This document shows positions 43,134 through 51,297 of a stretch of DNA of 64,000 bases, one piece after another. The notes below the pieces were generated by a model. That model ran no database searches and was not told where the DNA came from. It saw only the letters and a program-made list of their open reading frames with translations. The position numbers were made by a program, and so were the translations under genes. The first letter of the stretch is position 1; every line of letters starts with the position of its first letter. The stretch is from a bacterium (GTDB lineage: Bacteria > UBP6 > UBA1177): assembly GCA_017963125.1 (NCBI GenBank), contig JAGCUA010000013.1, forward strand, positions 1 through 64,000. The letters run 5' to 3'.

Positions 43134-44636
43134 TCATATTTTCTCTATTATTTCCCAATGACCGTTTTTCTTTGCGCCGACACGGGCGACATATCCGTTT
43201 TTTTGTAAGTTTTTCAATACTCTGTTTACTGTTGATCCTGAAAGTCCTATAATTTCCATGAGTTCAAGGATAGTAACAGACGGTTGTTTTGAAATTTCGC
43301 TTAATATTCGCAATTCAGTATCTGATAATTTTATACTGTCATTTATACTGTCATTTATACTGTCATTTATACTGTCATTTATACTGTCATTTATACTGTC
43401 ATTTATACTGTCATTTATACTGTCATTTATACTGCCACTTAATCCGCCGTTTATTCCGCCATCAGCTTTGATGTAATTCATGTTTTTGATTTCAGCAGTA
43501 AAGGTATATGCCGTGGAATGGAATGATGGCAATGTTTCCACTTTGAAATCTGGGGCGAATTTTACCGCATCCATGATTTTTCTGAATCCGCTGCCGCGCC
43601 GTTCCATAAGATTCATCCGGCTCATAATGTCAGCGATAACGGGATTTCTTCTTGTGGAAACGATATTCTCCAGATTCTGGAACTGCACTGGGATTCCGTC
43701 ATACATTCCGCCTGGATTCTGAATTTCGACTCGGTCATCAAAAATATCGATGTGGATTTCGCTGCCAAGCACTCCGTAATCCCTGTGAACGAGTGCATTG
43801 ACCATAATTTCGTGAATTGCCCGCTCCGGAAAGTTCTCTTTTTCGACTCTTGAATTGGTGGTTTTATACCAGATTTTCTGGTTGTGCAGTTTTATAAAAC
43901 CTTCGCCTTCACCGAGAAGCTGTAAAATATTTCCGCTGTATTCCTTGTCGTCAAGCGCATCGATATTCGACGGGGCTTTGGAAAGTCCGTTCCAGCGCGT
44001 GCAGAAAATTCGGGAATGCCTTAACGGACAGAAATCCGCAAACAAAGCCCCTGTATTTGTAAGAAATCCGTCTTTCGTAATGATTCCGAAAGAATGGAAA
44101 TCGCTTTCGGATATTCTGCTGCCGGTTTTGTTGTAATACATCGATTCCAAGAATGTAAAACTGAAATCCTTTGCCATGTATTCAGATTTCAGAGTGTCCC
44201 AGGTTCTGTTCGTGCCTTTGAGTATTAGTTCGTGCAGGATGGGAGTGTCGGCCTGAACAGTGGAGCTTCCGGCACGGATGAAAGTGATTCTGTTCGAATT
44301 TTCTGTCAGATAATATGGTGTATTCAGACCGCCTCTCACTTTTAAAACCAGAACTTCTTCGCCGTTTTCCGTAAAGTCAGGAGCAAGAATAAAATCAGGA
44401 ATAGGGGACACTCTGTCTTTTATGCAGGAGGTTATAAACTCGATATCGCCCTGTATGTCTTTCAAAGGAACATGTTCCCTTGTTTTGTCGTCAATGCCGA
44501 AAATCAGCATCCCTCCGATTCCGTTTGCGAATGCACATACGCTTTTAAGCCAGTTTTTTGTTTTTGTTCGTTCAACTTCGCGTTTGAAATCACATTCCGT
44601 GTGTTCCAGTCTGAGTCTTGGTAGCAAAGCACTCAT
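43134..44636 (-). CDS. AlbA_2 / HATPase_c_4 putative transcriptional regulator with NDSI repeat linker
   Basis: The 500-residue protein has an N-terminal AlbA_2 (Schlafen-type divergent AAA-4) domain (about 5-130; ECDFKREV, FANGIGGMLIFGIDD), a middle part, an HATPase_c_4-type domain (about 280-400; HEIMVNALVHRDY, RRGSGFRKI), and a C-terminal winged helix (about 445-500; SVTILELMEIIGLSGSTVNR). Between the last two lies SINDS repeated as eight NDSI tetrapeptides. This family contains DNA-binding regulators and is often found in accessory DNA. ATG 44636 has GGAGACGGAG upstream; the longer frame adds nine residues without a site. A promoter-like pair lies at 44713-44740. Confidence 0.85.
   Translation of the reverse strand: MSALLPRLRLEHTECDFKREVERTKTKNWLKSVCAFANGIGGMLIFGIDDKTREHVPLKDIQGDIEFITSCIKDRVSPIPDFILAPDFTENGEEVLVLKVRGGLNTPYYLTENSNRITFIRAGSSTVQADTPILHELILKGTNRTWDTLKSEYMAKDFSFTFLESMYYNKTGSRISESDFHSFGIITKDGFLTNTGALFADFCPLRHSRIFCTRWNGLSKAPSNIDALDDKEYSGNILQLLGEGEGFIKLHNQKIWYKTTNSRVEKENFPERAIHEIMVNALVHRDYGVLGSEIHIDIFDDRVEIQNPGGMYDGIPVQFQNLENIVSTRRNPVIADIMSRMNLMERRGSGFRKIMDAVKFAPDFKVETLPSFHSTAYTFTAEIKNMNYIKADGGINGGLSGSINDSINDSINDSINDSINDSINDSINDSINDSIKLSDTELRILSEISKQPSVTILELMEIIGLSGSTVNRVLKNLQKNGYVARVGAKKNGHWEIIEKI
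43333..43440 (-). repeat. 12-bp tandem repeat coding for NDSI (8 perfect copies plus one variant)
   Basis: The unit ATACTGTCATTT (plus strand) occurs eight times without error at 43333-43428, followed by one imperfect unit ATACTGCCACTT at 43429-43440. On the coding strand it gives Asn-Asp-Ser-Ile per unit. The perfect DNA identity of copies indicates recent slippage; each gain or loss keeps the frame. Confidence 0.97.
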
Positions 44637-44712
44637 CTCCGTCTCCTCTGCAATTGGTATCAAACTTATGCCTAAGGCTTTCTTTATCTTTGCCGACCAA
44701 AACTTAAAGTTG

Positions 44713-44740
44713 TTTTTACAGATAATTTTTATAAAGTCAA
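44713..44740 (-). promoter_or_regulatory. Possible promoter of the AlbA_2 regulator gene
   Basis: On the minus strand TTGACT (44740-44735), a 16-bp spacer and TAAAAA (44718-44713). The -35 is good, the -10 weak. Confidence 0.4.
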
Positions 44741-44792
44741 TAGAAATCTGATTTTGAAAAATTTATTTGTTGATTTTGTAAATCTTAATTTC

Positions 44793-44820
44793 TTGCCAAT
44801 CCGTATAAAATACCTATAAT
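44793..44820 (+). promoter_or_regulatory. Promoter of the repeat-bearing DUF1566 lipoprotein gene
   Basis: TTGCCA (44793-44798), 16-bp spacer, perfect TATAAT (44815-44820), then TTTGCGG and a T-run: the same elements as the RiPP-operon promoter. Confidence 0.75.
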
Positions 44821-44848
44821 TTTGCGGTTTTTTTCGAGATGGAGTGCA

Positions 44849-44870
44849 GAGCCGGGACCTGACACGGCTC
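44849..44870. repeat. Dispersed palindromic repeat, variant copy
   Basis: GAGCCG and CGGCTC enclose GGACCTGACA, sharing ACCTGACACG with the element at 136-155. It lies in the 5' leader just before the AAAGGAGG ribosome site, so it would form a hairpin next to it in the mRNA. Confidence 0.55.
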
Positions 44871-44882
44871 AAAGGAGGAAAA

Positions 44883-45633
44883 ATGAAGAAATTTTTTGTG
44901 TTTTCATGCTGTTTTGCAGCTTTGATTTTTATCGTTTCTTGTGGCAGTGATTCAAAAAATGACAACACTTCTTCTGATACCGAAAATCCTGAAACTACTC
45001 ATGATGACAGTGATTCGATGTATGAAAATCAAGCCGAAGATCCTGAAACTACTCATGATGACAGTGATTCGATGTATGAAAATCAAGCCGAAAATCCTGA
45101 AACTACTCATGATGACACTGATTCGAAGTATGAAAATCAAGCCGAACTTCCTGAATGTACTCCGACAAGCCTGACTCCGTGCTATGATTCATCAAGTAAA
45201 CTCATTTGGTCAAAAAGAGCTGGTAACGAGATGACTTGGCAGGATGCTGTTGACCATTGTAATAGTTATTCGGAAGGGGGATTAAGCGCTTGGCGTCTGC
45301 CTGATATAGATGAATTGAGAACACTTCTCCTCTGGAGCAATGAAAACTTATGCAAGGTTTCAGAAAAAAACAATTGTTTGTCGAGAGAGTGTTGGAGTTG
45401 TGAAACCTGTGTCGAAGAAGGCCGGATCTCTGAATATATGGGATGTTTTAGTGCAGCACTTCATGCCGACGACGGAAGATATAGCAAATTGGGAGATGCT
45501 GGCGATTTATGGTCTTCATCTAGTGAGTCCTCAGGTTCCGCATGGCGTGTGGGTTTCGGGTACCAATATGTATGTATATGATACTTACAAACACCTTTCT
45601 TGCTATGTACGCTGCGTTAGAAATGCTGAATAG
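44883..45633 (+). pseudogene. DUF1566 lipoprotein with 54-bp repeats and a frameshift near its 3' end
   Basis: The signal peptide ends at Cys20 (IVSC). An acidic linker contains three 18-residue repeats, followed by one Lcl_C domain (LPECTPTSLTPCYDSSSKLIW, MTWQDAVDHC, WRLPDIDELRTLL). The open frame stops at 45581 after GFGYQYVCI, but the expected ending TNMYVYDTYKHLSCYVRCVR follows in the next frame and stops at 45633. One extra G in the GGG at 45558-45560 accounts for it. Without it the protein would be about 249 residues; with it 232, lacking the YVRCVR end that carries a conserved cysteine. It may be a recent mutation, phase-variation or an assembly error. ATG 44883 has AAAGGAGG upstream. 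Confidence 0.75.
44988..45149 (+). repeat. Three tandem 54-bp coding repeats
   Basis: Units start at 44988, 45042 and 45096 and encode PETTHDDSDSMYENQAE plus one variable residue. Copies differ by only a few bases, so the expansion is recent. It lengthens the acidic stalk in steps of 18 residues. Confidence 0.95.
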
Positions 45634-45783
45634 TGCATGTTTCACGATAAAATGATGGTTGTAATGCGACAGTCACTTATCTTTTCAATTCTGGACGAAA
45701 ACCATCCTCAGCAAAATCGTATCTTGCAATCAAATTTGTGGTGGCTAAAATAGCGCGATTGTTCTGTGAGAAACGATATTTTG

Positions 45784-45805
45784 GAGACGTGTCAGGTCAC
45801 GTCTC
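45784..45805. repeat. Dispersed palindromic repeat, copy 2 (inverted)
   Basis: GAGACGTG-TCAGGT-CACGTCTC, an 8-bp stem with six-base loop; its inner 20 bases are the exact reverse complement of 136-155. It ends 6 bases before the AGGAGG of the HD-domain gene, so it would form a hairpin in the leader. Confidence 0.75.
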
Positions 45806-45819
45806 TATAGGAGGAAAAC

Positions 45820-46386
45820 ATGAAAAAAGAACTTAAAAAGGCTTTCGGCGAGCTTCTTGCCGAGATGAAGGACAAGGCTCTGGCCGAAAAAGTTGTCGAA
45901 GTTTGGGCTGACTGTGCGAAAGAGGGCGGCTGGAAGAATTTTGACGAACTTTGCGAGATCCCGTTCACGCTTCTTACTCCGACCGACGGCGTAAACTTGA
46001 TCGAGCACACTGTCGCGGTCACGAAAGGCGCTCTGGGCATTGCGAAAGCGATGATTTCGACCTACAAAAAAGTGCCGTTTGAAATCAATTTCGACTGGGT
46101 CATCGCAGGCGGTCTGCTGCACGATGTCGGCAAACTCATGGAGATAGAAAAAGTCGACGGTGCATACAGAAAAAGCTACGCCGGAAAGTGCGCGCGTCAC
46201 CCCATAAGCGGAGCGATCGCGGCAGCAAAACACGACCTTCCCCTTGAAATCCAGAACATCATCATCTGCCACGCGAAAGAAGGCGAGGGAAGACCGCAGA
46301 GGATCGAAGGAGTTTTCATCCATCAGGCCGATTTCGCGACCTTCAATCCTGCTGTCATGAAGGAAAAAGGACAGCTGATCATCTAA
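45820..46386 (+). CDS. HD-domain phosphohydrolase-like protein
   Basis: The 188-residue protein has the HD signature: an early His (LIEHTVAV, about residue 67), LLHDVGKLMEIEK (about 98-111), a later HPISG (about 128) and HAKEGEG (about 151), and FIHQADFATF (about 169-178) for the final Asp. These are the metal ligands of HD phosphohydrolases, which act on nucleotides or related phosphates. The substrate is not visible. It resembles archaeal and deltaproteobacterial HD proteins of similar size. GGAGG precedes the ATG. Confidence 0.85.
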   Translation: MKKELKKAFGELLAEMKDKALAEKVVEVWADCAKEGGWKNFDELCEIPFTLLTPTDGVNLIEHTVAVTKGALGIAKAMISTYKKVPFEINFDWVIAGGLLHDVGKLMEIEKVDGAYRKSYAGKCARHPISGAIAAAKHDLPLEIQNIIICHAKEGEGRPQRIEGVFIHQADFATFNPAVMKEKGQLII

Positions 46387-46391
46387 AACAA

Positions 46392-46419
46392 TTGCCTTTT
46401 TAAGGTTTTTCCTTAAAAT
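46392..46419 (+). promoter_or_regulatory. Promoter of smpB, overlapping an inverted repeat
   Basis: TTGCCT (46392-46397), 16-bp spacer, TAAAAT (46414-46419), then AATGCG and a T-run. TTTTAAGG (46398-46405) and CCTTAAAA (46411-46418) form an A/T-rich hairpin inside the spacer and -10; it may be an operator or a weak stop for the HD gene. Confidence 0.55.
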
Positions 46420-46446
46420 AATGCGTTTTTGATTTTTGGTGCCGGA

Positions 46447-46902
46447 ATGGACAGAATAAAATCGGTCGCAAAAAACAAAAAGGCTTTTCGGGCCTACGAA
46501 ATCCTTGATAAACTGGAAGCTGGGATCGTTCTGCATGGAACGGAGATAAAATCTATCCGCGACGGCAATATTTCGTTCAGAGACAGTTTCATCGACATCG
46601 TAAACGGCGAAATGTGGCTCGTCGGATTTTACATTGCGCCTTACACTGCCGGAAACATCTGGAATCACGAGGCCGACAGGCGCAGAAAACTGCTCCTCAA
46701 CAAGCGCGAGATCAGAAAATGGGATGCTAAAGTGCGCGAAAAAGGCTTCACGGTCGTGCCGATAGAGATCTATTTCAAAAACGGCAGGGCGAAAATGGAG
46801 ATCGGTCTTGCACGTGGCAAGACTTCGTTCGACAGAAAGGACGATCTCAAAGAGAAAGACATTAAGAAAGATAACGAAAGATTTACTGAAAAATACAAAT
46901 GA
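46447..46902 (+). CDS. smpB: SsrA-binding protein SmpB
   Basis: SmpB binds tmRNA and the ribosome in trans-translation. The 151-residue protein shows KAFRAYEILDKLEAGIVLHG (about residues 12-31), GTEIKSIRDGNISFRDSF (about 31-48), the RRRKLLLNKREI stretch and the basic C-terminal tail with LARGKTSFDRKDDLKEKD. The ssrA RNA gene itself is not in this window. ATG 46447 gives the usual length; a TTG at 46429 would add six residues. Its end overlaps the next gene by 4 bases. Confidence 0.96.
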   Translation: MDRIKSVAKNKKAFRAYEILDKLEAGIVLHGTEIKSIRDGNISFRDSFIDIVNGEMWLVGFYIAPYTAGNIWNHEADRRRKLLLNKREIRKWDAKVREKGFTVVPIEIYFKNGRAKMEIGLARGKTSFDRKDDLKEKDIKKDNERFTEKYK

Positions 46903-47279
46903 ACACTCGTGAAACAGGCTCTGAGGCCGAATCGTTCGCAGCAGAGTGGCTTGCAAAAAAAGGCTGGGAGATTCTCGACAGGAACTTCTTCATGAAAGGG
47001 GGAGAGCTCGATATCATCGCGAAAAAAGGCGATATCCTTGCTTTCATCGAGGTGAGAAGCTGGGATCACGCGTTCTGGGACGGAGGCACTCCGCTTGAGA
47101 CGATTCATCCTGCTAAGATAAAACACATAATAAAAACAGCACTTTACTATATGCAGAGCAAAAAAATCCACATCCAGGATTTCAATATCCGTTTCGATGT
47201 GGCGGGACTCATTAAAAAAAGCGACGGCGGTTTCGATATCGACTATATCGAAGGCGCTTTCGACGCGACGGGGTACTAG
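46899..47279 (+). CDS. YraN family (UPF0102) endonuclease-like protein
   Basis: The 126-residue protein has the restriction-endonuclease-like core of the YraN family: GELDIIAKKGDILAFIEVRSW (about residues 35-55) carries the D-x(n)-ExK-type motif, with Arg in place of the usual final Lys. Family members are frequently linked to rsmI and ribosomal genes; the function is unclear, possibly DNA or RNA processing. Here it is between smpB (4-bp overlap) and rsmI (1 bp gap). Confidence 0.88.
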   Translation: MNTRETGSEAESFAAEWLAKKGWEILDRNFFMKGGELDIIAKKGDILAFIEVRSWDHAFWDGGTPLETIHPAKIKHIIKTALYYMQSKKIHIQDFNIRFDVAGLIKKSDGGFDIDYIEGAFDATGY

Positions 47280-47280
47280 C

Positions 47281-48075
47281 ATGGCGGGAACTCTTTTCGT
47301 AACTGCGACTCCCATCGGAAATATGGGCGACATTTCGTCGCGCGCCGTTTCTGTGCTTGAAAGCTGCGATTTGGTCCTTGCCGAAGACAGCCGCGTTTCG
47401 GGAAATCTGCTGAGCAGACTCGGAATAAAGAAACCGGTTTTTTCCTACCACAAATTCACCGAAAAAAAGTTTCTTGAGCAGCATATCGAAGAACTTAAAA
47501 GCGGAAAAAACATCGTTTTAGTCAGCGATGCCGGAACTCCCGCAGTGAGTGATCCCGGAAAATTCCTCGTTCGTGCGGCTCTTGAAGAGAACATTCCAGT
47601 TGTGCCGGTTCCGGGGGCGAGTGCTGCTATTTCGGCTTTTTCGTGCTGCGGCTCGCTGGAAAACTCATTCGTTTTTGCCGGTTTTCTCCCGTCAAAAGGG
47701 GCAGAAAGAGTGGCAGAATGTGAAAAATTCCTCTCTTTCGGGCTTCCTGTCGTTTTTTACGAAGCTCCGACAAGAATAAAAGATCTGCTTGAAATGATTA
47801 AGGAAAAGTGCTCAAGGATCGTCGTAGGGCGCGAGCTTACGAAGCAGTTTGAGGAGATTTTTGTCTACACCGGCGGCGAAATAAAAGAGAAGGGCGAGTT
47901 TACGGTTGTTGCCGAACCTCTGAAAAAAGAGGAAAAAGCGTCGGAAATCGACGAAGAATTGCTCAATTTGGTTGCAAAATCGGGAATTTCGGCTAAAACT
48001 GCCTGTGAAATTGTTTCCAGGGTTTACCCGGAATTGAAAAAAAACGATTTGAAAAAGTTTTTTATGAATAAGTAA
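47281..48075 (+). CDS. rsmI: 16S rRNA (cytidine-1402-2'-O)-methyltransferase RsmI
   Basis: RsmI methylates the ribose of C1402 in the decoding centre. The 264-residue protein has the tetrapyrrole-methylase fold: TPIGNMGDISSRAVSVLES (about residues 10-28), VLAEDSR (about 32-38), VSDAGTPAVSDPG (about 81-93, SAM loop) and FYEAPTRIKDLLE (about 160-172). The ATG at 47281 directly follows the YraN-like stop; earlier in-frame codons would run into that gene. Confidence 0.95.
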   Translation: MAGTLFVTATPIGNMGDISSRAVSVLESCDLVLAEDSRVSGNLLSRLGIKKPVFSYHKFTEKKFLEQHIEELKSGKNIVLVSDAGTPAVSDPGKFLVRAALEENIPVVPVPGASAAISAFSCCGSLENSFVFAGFLPSKGAERVAECEKFLSFGLPVVFYEAPTRIKDLLEMIKEKCSRIVVGRELTKQFEEIFVYTGGEIKEKGEFTVVAEPLKKEEKASEIDEELLNLVAKSGISAKTACEIVSRVYPELKKNDLKKFFMNK

Positions 48076-48100
48076 CTTGTTGATTTGATTGGAGATTACT

Positions 48101-49135
48101 TTGGAAGTTGTCCGCAGATTCAGAAATCACTACTTTCTTTACTGCTACCTGCTTTTTCTCTGCATTATCGGTTCGTGCAACCTGAAAAATTCACATCAGG
48201 ATCCGGAAGAAAGAGAGGGAGTCGAGGATATCGACGAAGATCTTGGCAATGATTCCGATGAGATAGGCGCGAACACTGATTCTGCCGAGGCGGAACCGGG
48301 CGAAAATGATGCCACCGACAGCGAAATCGATGAAAAAAACGACATGAACGGTGATTTTTCTGATTTTGATACAGAAATTTCCGACGATGATGCCCAGATT
48401 GATGAAAGTTATCCTGATATGACGGGAACTTGGGCGAATCTCACTGTTTTCAAAGGAAAAGCAAAAGTTCCCTATATCGGTATGACCCTTCCGGCCTGGG
48501 CGATAATGGTTTCCAAAGTCGACATATATTCGCAGGAAGAAGGTGTCCTGAATGCACACACCGAGATGTGCCGCCTCAAAACGGGTGTCGGAACATCTTT
48601 AATTTCAGCGGAGGTTCCAGACAGTTTTGCCGAAAGTTTGGGAAACGTAGATAAAACTTTCTATCTTTCGTACGGAGAAAACGGCGAAGTCAGATTTTTC
48701 CAGGATAAACTCTGGGAAGTCCGTTCCTGCACACTTGACGACCCTGAAAACGAGCCGCTTCCATCGGACATAAACGATCCAAGAGTTTTTGATGCTGACG
48801 GAACAGGAATAAACGGGCTGAAAATAATGACTAAAAAGGCTTTGAATGCTGAAGCCGAGATTCTCCAGAAAGTAAGTACGATTCTAAACGGTGTTATTGA
48901 TGAAAACGGTGAAGTACACGGTATCGTTACATGGTACGAGGCTCAGAGTGTAATGTGGTACAGCAATGTGGCTCTGCAAAACGGCGCACCGACCTCTCCT
49001 GCAGGTGCCGATCCGAATGAAAGTGTTTTTATTTTCAAGAGAATAGATCCTTCGTGGGACTGCACGGTTGTTAAAGAAAACAGTGCCGTGCTTTTCCCGG
49101 AACAGGCTGAACTTTATCCGAATGAATTTAAATAG
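48101..49135 (+). CDS. Lipoprotein with acidic linker, unknown function
   Basis: I recognise no family. The N-terminus is basic (RRFR), then hydrophobic, with lipobox IGSC (Cys26), followed by an Asp/Glu-rich linker (about 32-110) and a globular domain of about 230 residues starting DMTGTWANLTVF, which looks beta-rich and has two cysteine pairs. The linker is glutamate-richer than that of the DUF1566 lipoproteins. I chose TTG 48101 because GGAG is six bases upstream; an earlier TTG at 48089 overlaps that site. It lies 25 bp after rsmI and 9 bp before the epimerase gene. Confidence 0.8.
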   Translation: MEVVRRFRNHYFLYCYLLFLCIIGSCNLKNSHQDPEEREGVEDIDEDLGNDSDEIGANTDSAEAEPGENDATDSEIDEKNDMNGDFSDFDTEISDDDAQIDESYPDMTGTWANLTVFKGKAKVPYIGMTLPAWAIMVSKVDIYSQEEGVLNAHTEMCRLKTGVGTSLISAEVPDSFAESLGNVDKTFYLSYGENGEVRFFQDKLWEVRSCTLDDPENEPLPSDINDPRVFDADGTGINGLKIMTKKALNAEAEILQKVSTILNGVIDENGEVHGIVTWYEAQSVMWYSNVALQNGAPTSPAGADPNESVFIFKRIDPSWDCTVVKENSAVLFPEQAELYPNEFK

Positions 49136-49144
49136 GAGGAAAAA

Positions 49145-50182
49145 ATGAGAGTTCTTATCACCGGCGGCGCAGGTTTTTTCGCGCTTCACATGACAAAAAA
49201 ATGTGTTGAAATGGGTTGTGACGTCACTCTTCTCGACATTGCCGAATACCATGCCGAGGATTACGACAAATCGGTCAAAATGGTAAACGGAGATGTCCGC
49301 GACGAAAAGAAAATGGACGAACTCATCTCCCAGACCGACTGGGTCATCCATGCCGCTGCGGCGCTTCCTCTTGCAACGAGAGAGGAGATCTTCTCGACAA
49401 ACGTCGACGGCAGCAGAAACGTCCTTTCGCTCTGTTACAAACACAAAGTCAAAAGAGTCGCCGTGATCTCTTCGACTGCTGTTTACGGCGTTCCGGACCA
49501 TCATCCGCTTTTTGAGACTGACAAACTTGAAGGTGTCGGCAACTACGGCGAAAGCAAGGTCGCACTTGAGGGAATCTGCAACGAATTCCGCGAAAAAGGG
49601 CTCTATATTTCGACGATCAGGCCGAAAACCTTCATCGGAACATACCGTCTTGGCGTTTTCCAGATTCTTTACAACTGGGTCGAGGAAGGACACAAGATCC
49701 CGCTTATCGGAAACGGCAAGAACAGATACCAGCTTCTTGAAGTCGATGACCTCTGCGACGCGGTTTATCTTGCACTTTCGCACGAAGGTGACGACGCGAA
49801 CGATATCTTCAACATCGGCGCGGTCAGCACGCTCACCGAAAACGACTATGTCGGCGCACTCTGCGAATATGCGAAAAGCGGTTCGAGAGTAATGCACACA
49901 CCTGTCTGGCTTGTTATCCCGGCACTCACGATTTTTGAAAAACTTCATCTTTCTCCGCTTTACAAGTGGGTTTACGGCACGGCTCACACAGACAGTTTCG
50001 TTTCCGTGGACAAGGCGAGAAAAGTCCTCGGCTGGGAACCGAAATACGACGAGTCGCAGGCTCTTATCAGAAGTTATCAGTGGTATATCGACAACAAGGC
50101 TTCGATCGCGACAGGAACCGGAACGACCCACAGGATCGCATGGGCGCAGGGCATTTTGGCAATTTTCAAAAAATTCCTTTAA
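49145..50182 (+). CDS. NAD(P)-dependent epimerase/dehydratase (extended SDR)
   Basis: The 345-residue protein is an extended short-chain dehydrogenase: nucleotide loop GGAGFFA (residues 7-13), GDVRD (about 49-53), HAAA (about 69-72), the catalytic Ser region SSTAVYG and the YxxxK pair in YGESK (about 137-141). The second half resembles 3-beta-hydroxysteroid-dehydrogenase or sugar epimerase-like members, with RPKTFIG and a C-terminal KARKVLGWEPKY. The substrate, nucleotide sugar or isoprenoid/sterol-like, cannot be decided. GGAGG precedes the ATG; tsaD starts 12 bp after the stop. Confidence 0.88.
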   Translation: MRVLITGGAGFFALHMTKKCVEMGCDVTLLDIAEYHAEDYDKSVKMVNGDVRDEKKMDELISQTDWVIHAAAALPLATREEIFSTNVDGSRNVLSLCYKHKVKRVAVISSTAVYGVPDHHPLFETDKLEGVGNYGESKVALEGICNEFREKGLYISTIRPKTFIGTYRLGVFQILYNWVEEGHKIPLIGNGKNRYQLLEVDDLCDAVYLALSHEGDDANDIFNIGAVSTLTENDYVGALCEYAKSGSRVMHTPVWLVIPALTIFEKLHLSPLYKWVYGTAHTDSFVSVDKARKVLGWEPKYDESQALIRSYQWYIDNKASIATGTGTTHRIAWAQGILAIFKKFL

Positions 50183-50194
50183 TTCCGGTTTGAG

Positions 50195-51214
50195 ATGGTT
50201 GAAAACTATATTCTCGGCATAGAGAGCAGCTGCGACGATACTTCGGTCGCTCTAGTTTCGTCTGATTACCATGTTCTCTCGGTAAAAACCGTCTCTCAGA
50301 CAAGTGTTCACAGGCTTTTCGGCGGCGTTATTCCCGAAATCGCTTCAAGAAACCATCTTGCGTGGGTGATTCCGGCCGTAAATGCGGCGCTTCAGGATTC
50401 CGGAAAGACAAAGGACGATATTTCGGCGATCGCGGTCACGAACTATCCCGGTCTTACAGGAAGCCTTCTTATCGGCGTGAGTGCGGCGAAAGGGCTCGCC
50501 TTGGGGTGGAAAAAGCCGATAATCGCGGTAAACCATCTTAATGCGCATATCGCTTCGGCTTTTTTAGAAAGGGAGAAACGACCGGAGTTTCCGTATCTCG
50601 CTCTCGTTGTTTCGGGCGGCCACACTTCGCTTATCGATATTTCTGAAAACGAAAGAACGGTCCTCGGCGAAACGATGGACGATGCGGCAGGCGAGGCTTT
50701 TGACAAGATCGCGAAGATGGCTGATCTCGGTTATCCAGGCGGACCGATCATCGACAAAATGGCTTCTTCCGGCGATGCAAAGAAATATAACCTGCCGTAT
50801 TTGTTGAAGAATAATAACAAATATGCTGATGATATCGTTTTTTCGTTCAGCGGGATAAAATCGGCAGTAAAACGCTTTCTTGACGAAGGGAACGTCGATA
50901 TGCCGTCTCTTATGGCTTCGTTCCAGAACCGGATCGTCGAACTTATCGAAAGAAAGGTAAAACTTGCTTTAAGCAGGAAAAAATACACTGCTTTCGTTGT
51001 TTCGGGCGGCGTCAGTGCAAACAGTGCTGTCAGAAAAACGGCTGAAAACATCGCTTCAAAATACGGGCTGGCACTCTATATGCCTGAACTCAAATACTGC
51101 CAGGATAACGGCGCAATGGTCGCTGCTGCGGCAATGACAGACTTTTTCAAAGGAAATTTCTCAAGCCTCGATTTTGACGTTTCTCCGACAGTCAGACCGA
51201 AAATCCACGGTTAA
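50195..51214 (+). CDS. tsaD: tRNA N6-adenosine threonylcarbamoyltransferase TsaD
   Basis: TsaD transfers threonylcarbamoyl to A37 of ANN-reading tRNAs (t6A). The 339-residue protein has GIESSCDDTSVALV (about residues 8-21), VTNYPGLTGSLLIGVSAAKG (about 82-101), the metal ligands in HLNAHIAS (His-x3-His, about 112-119), VSGGHTSLI and the final CQDNGAMVAAAA with the third metal ligand Asp. The MtaB-like enzyme at 58.4 kb would further modify t6A to ms2t6A. Confidence 0.96.
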   Translation: MVENYILGIESSCDDTSVALVSSDYHVLSVKTVSQTSVHRLFGGVIPEIASRNHLAWVIPAVNAALQDSGKTKDDISAIAVTNYPGLTGSLLIGVSAAKGLALGWKKPIIAVNHLNAHIASAFLEREKRPEFPYLALVVSGGHTSLIDISENERTVLGETMDDAAGEAFDKIAKMADLGYPGGPIIDKMASSGDAKKYNLPYLLKNNNKYADDIVFSFSGIKSAVKRFLDEGNVDMPSLMASFQNRIVELIERKVKLALSRKKYTAFVVSGGVSANSAVRKTAENIASKYGLALYMPELKYCQDNGAMVAAAAMTDFFKGNFSSLDFDVSPTVRPKIHG

Positions 51215-51230
51215 TTCATTATTTCTTTGC

Positions 51231-51256
51231 GTCATTCTGAGTGAAACGAAGAATCT
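51231..51256. repeat. Widespread REP-like intergenic repeat
   Basis: GTCATTCTGAGTGAAACGAA followed by GAATCT matches a repeat type found between genes in many unrelated bacteria (GTCATTCTGAGCGAAGCGAAG is the common form). It contains the inverted pair ATTCT/AGAAT and lies between the convergent tsaD and pilR genes. Function is unknown. Confidence 0.5.
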
Positions 51257-51297
51257 ATAAGATGTTTCGGCAAGCCTCAACATGATATGTATAGTGG

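Noticed and set aside
43333..43440. CRISPR-like array
   Set aside because: The 12-bp units adjoin without spacers and lie in frame inside a gene, so this is a coding microsatellite.
44637..44882. tRNA or small RNA gene in the divergent intergenic region
   Set aside because: I see no cloverleaf or conserved RNA structure; the stretch is explained by two divergent promoters and one palindrome.
44952..45174. Alternative-frame proteins within the 54-bp repeats
   Set aside because: Repeats generate open frames in several phases; only the phase with lipoprotein signal and Lcl_C domain is coherent.
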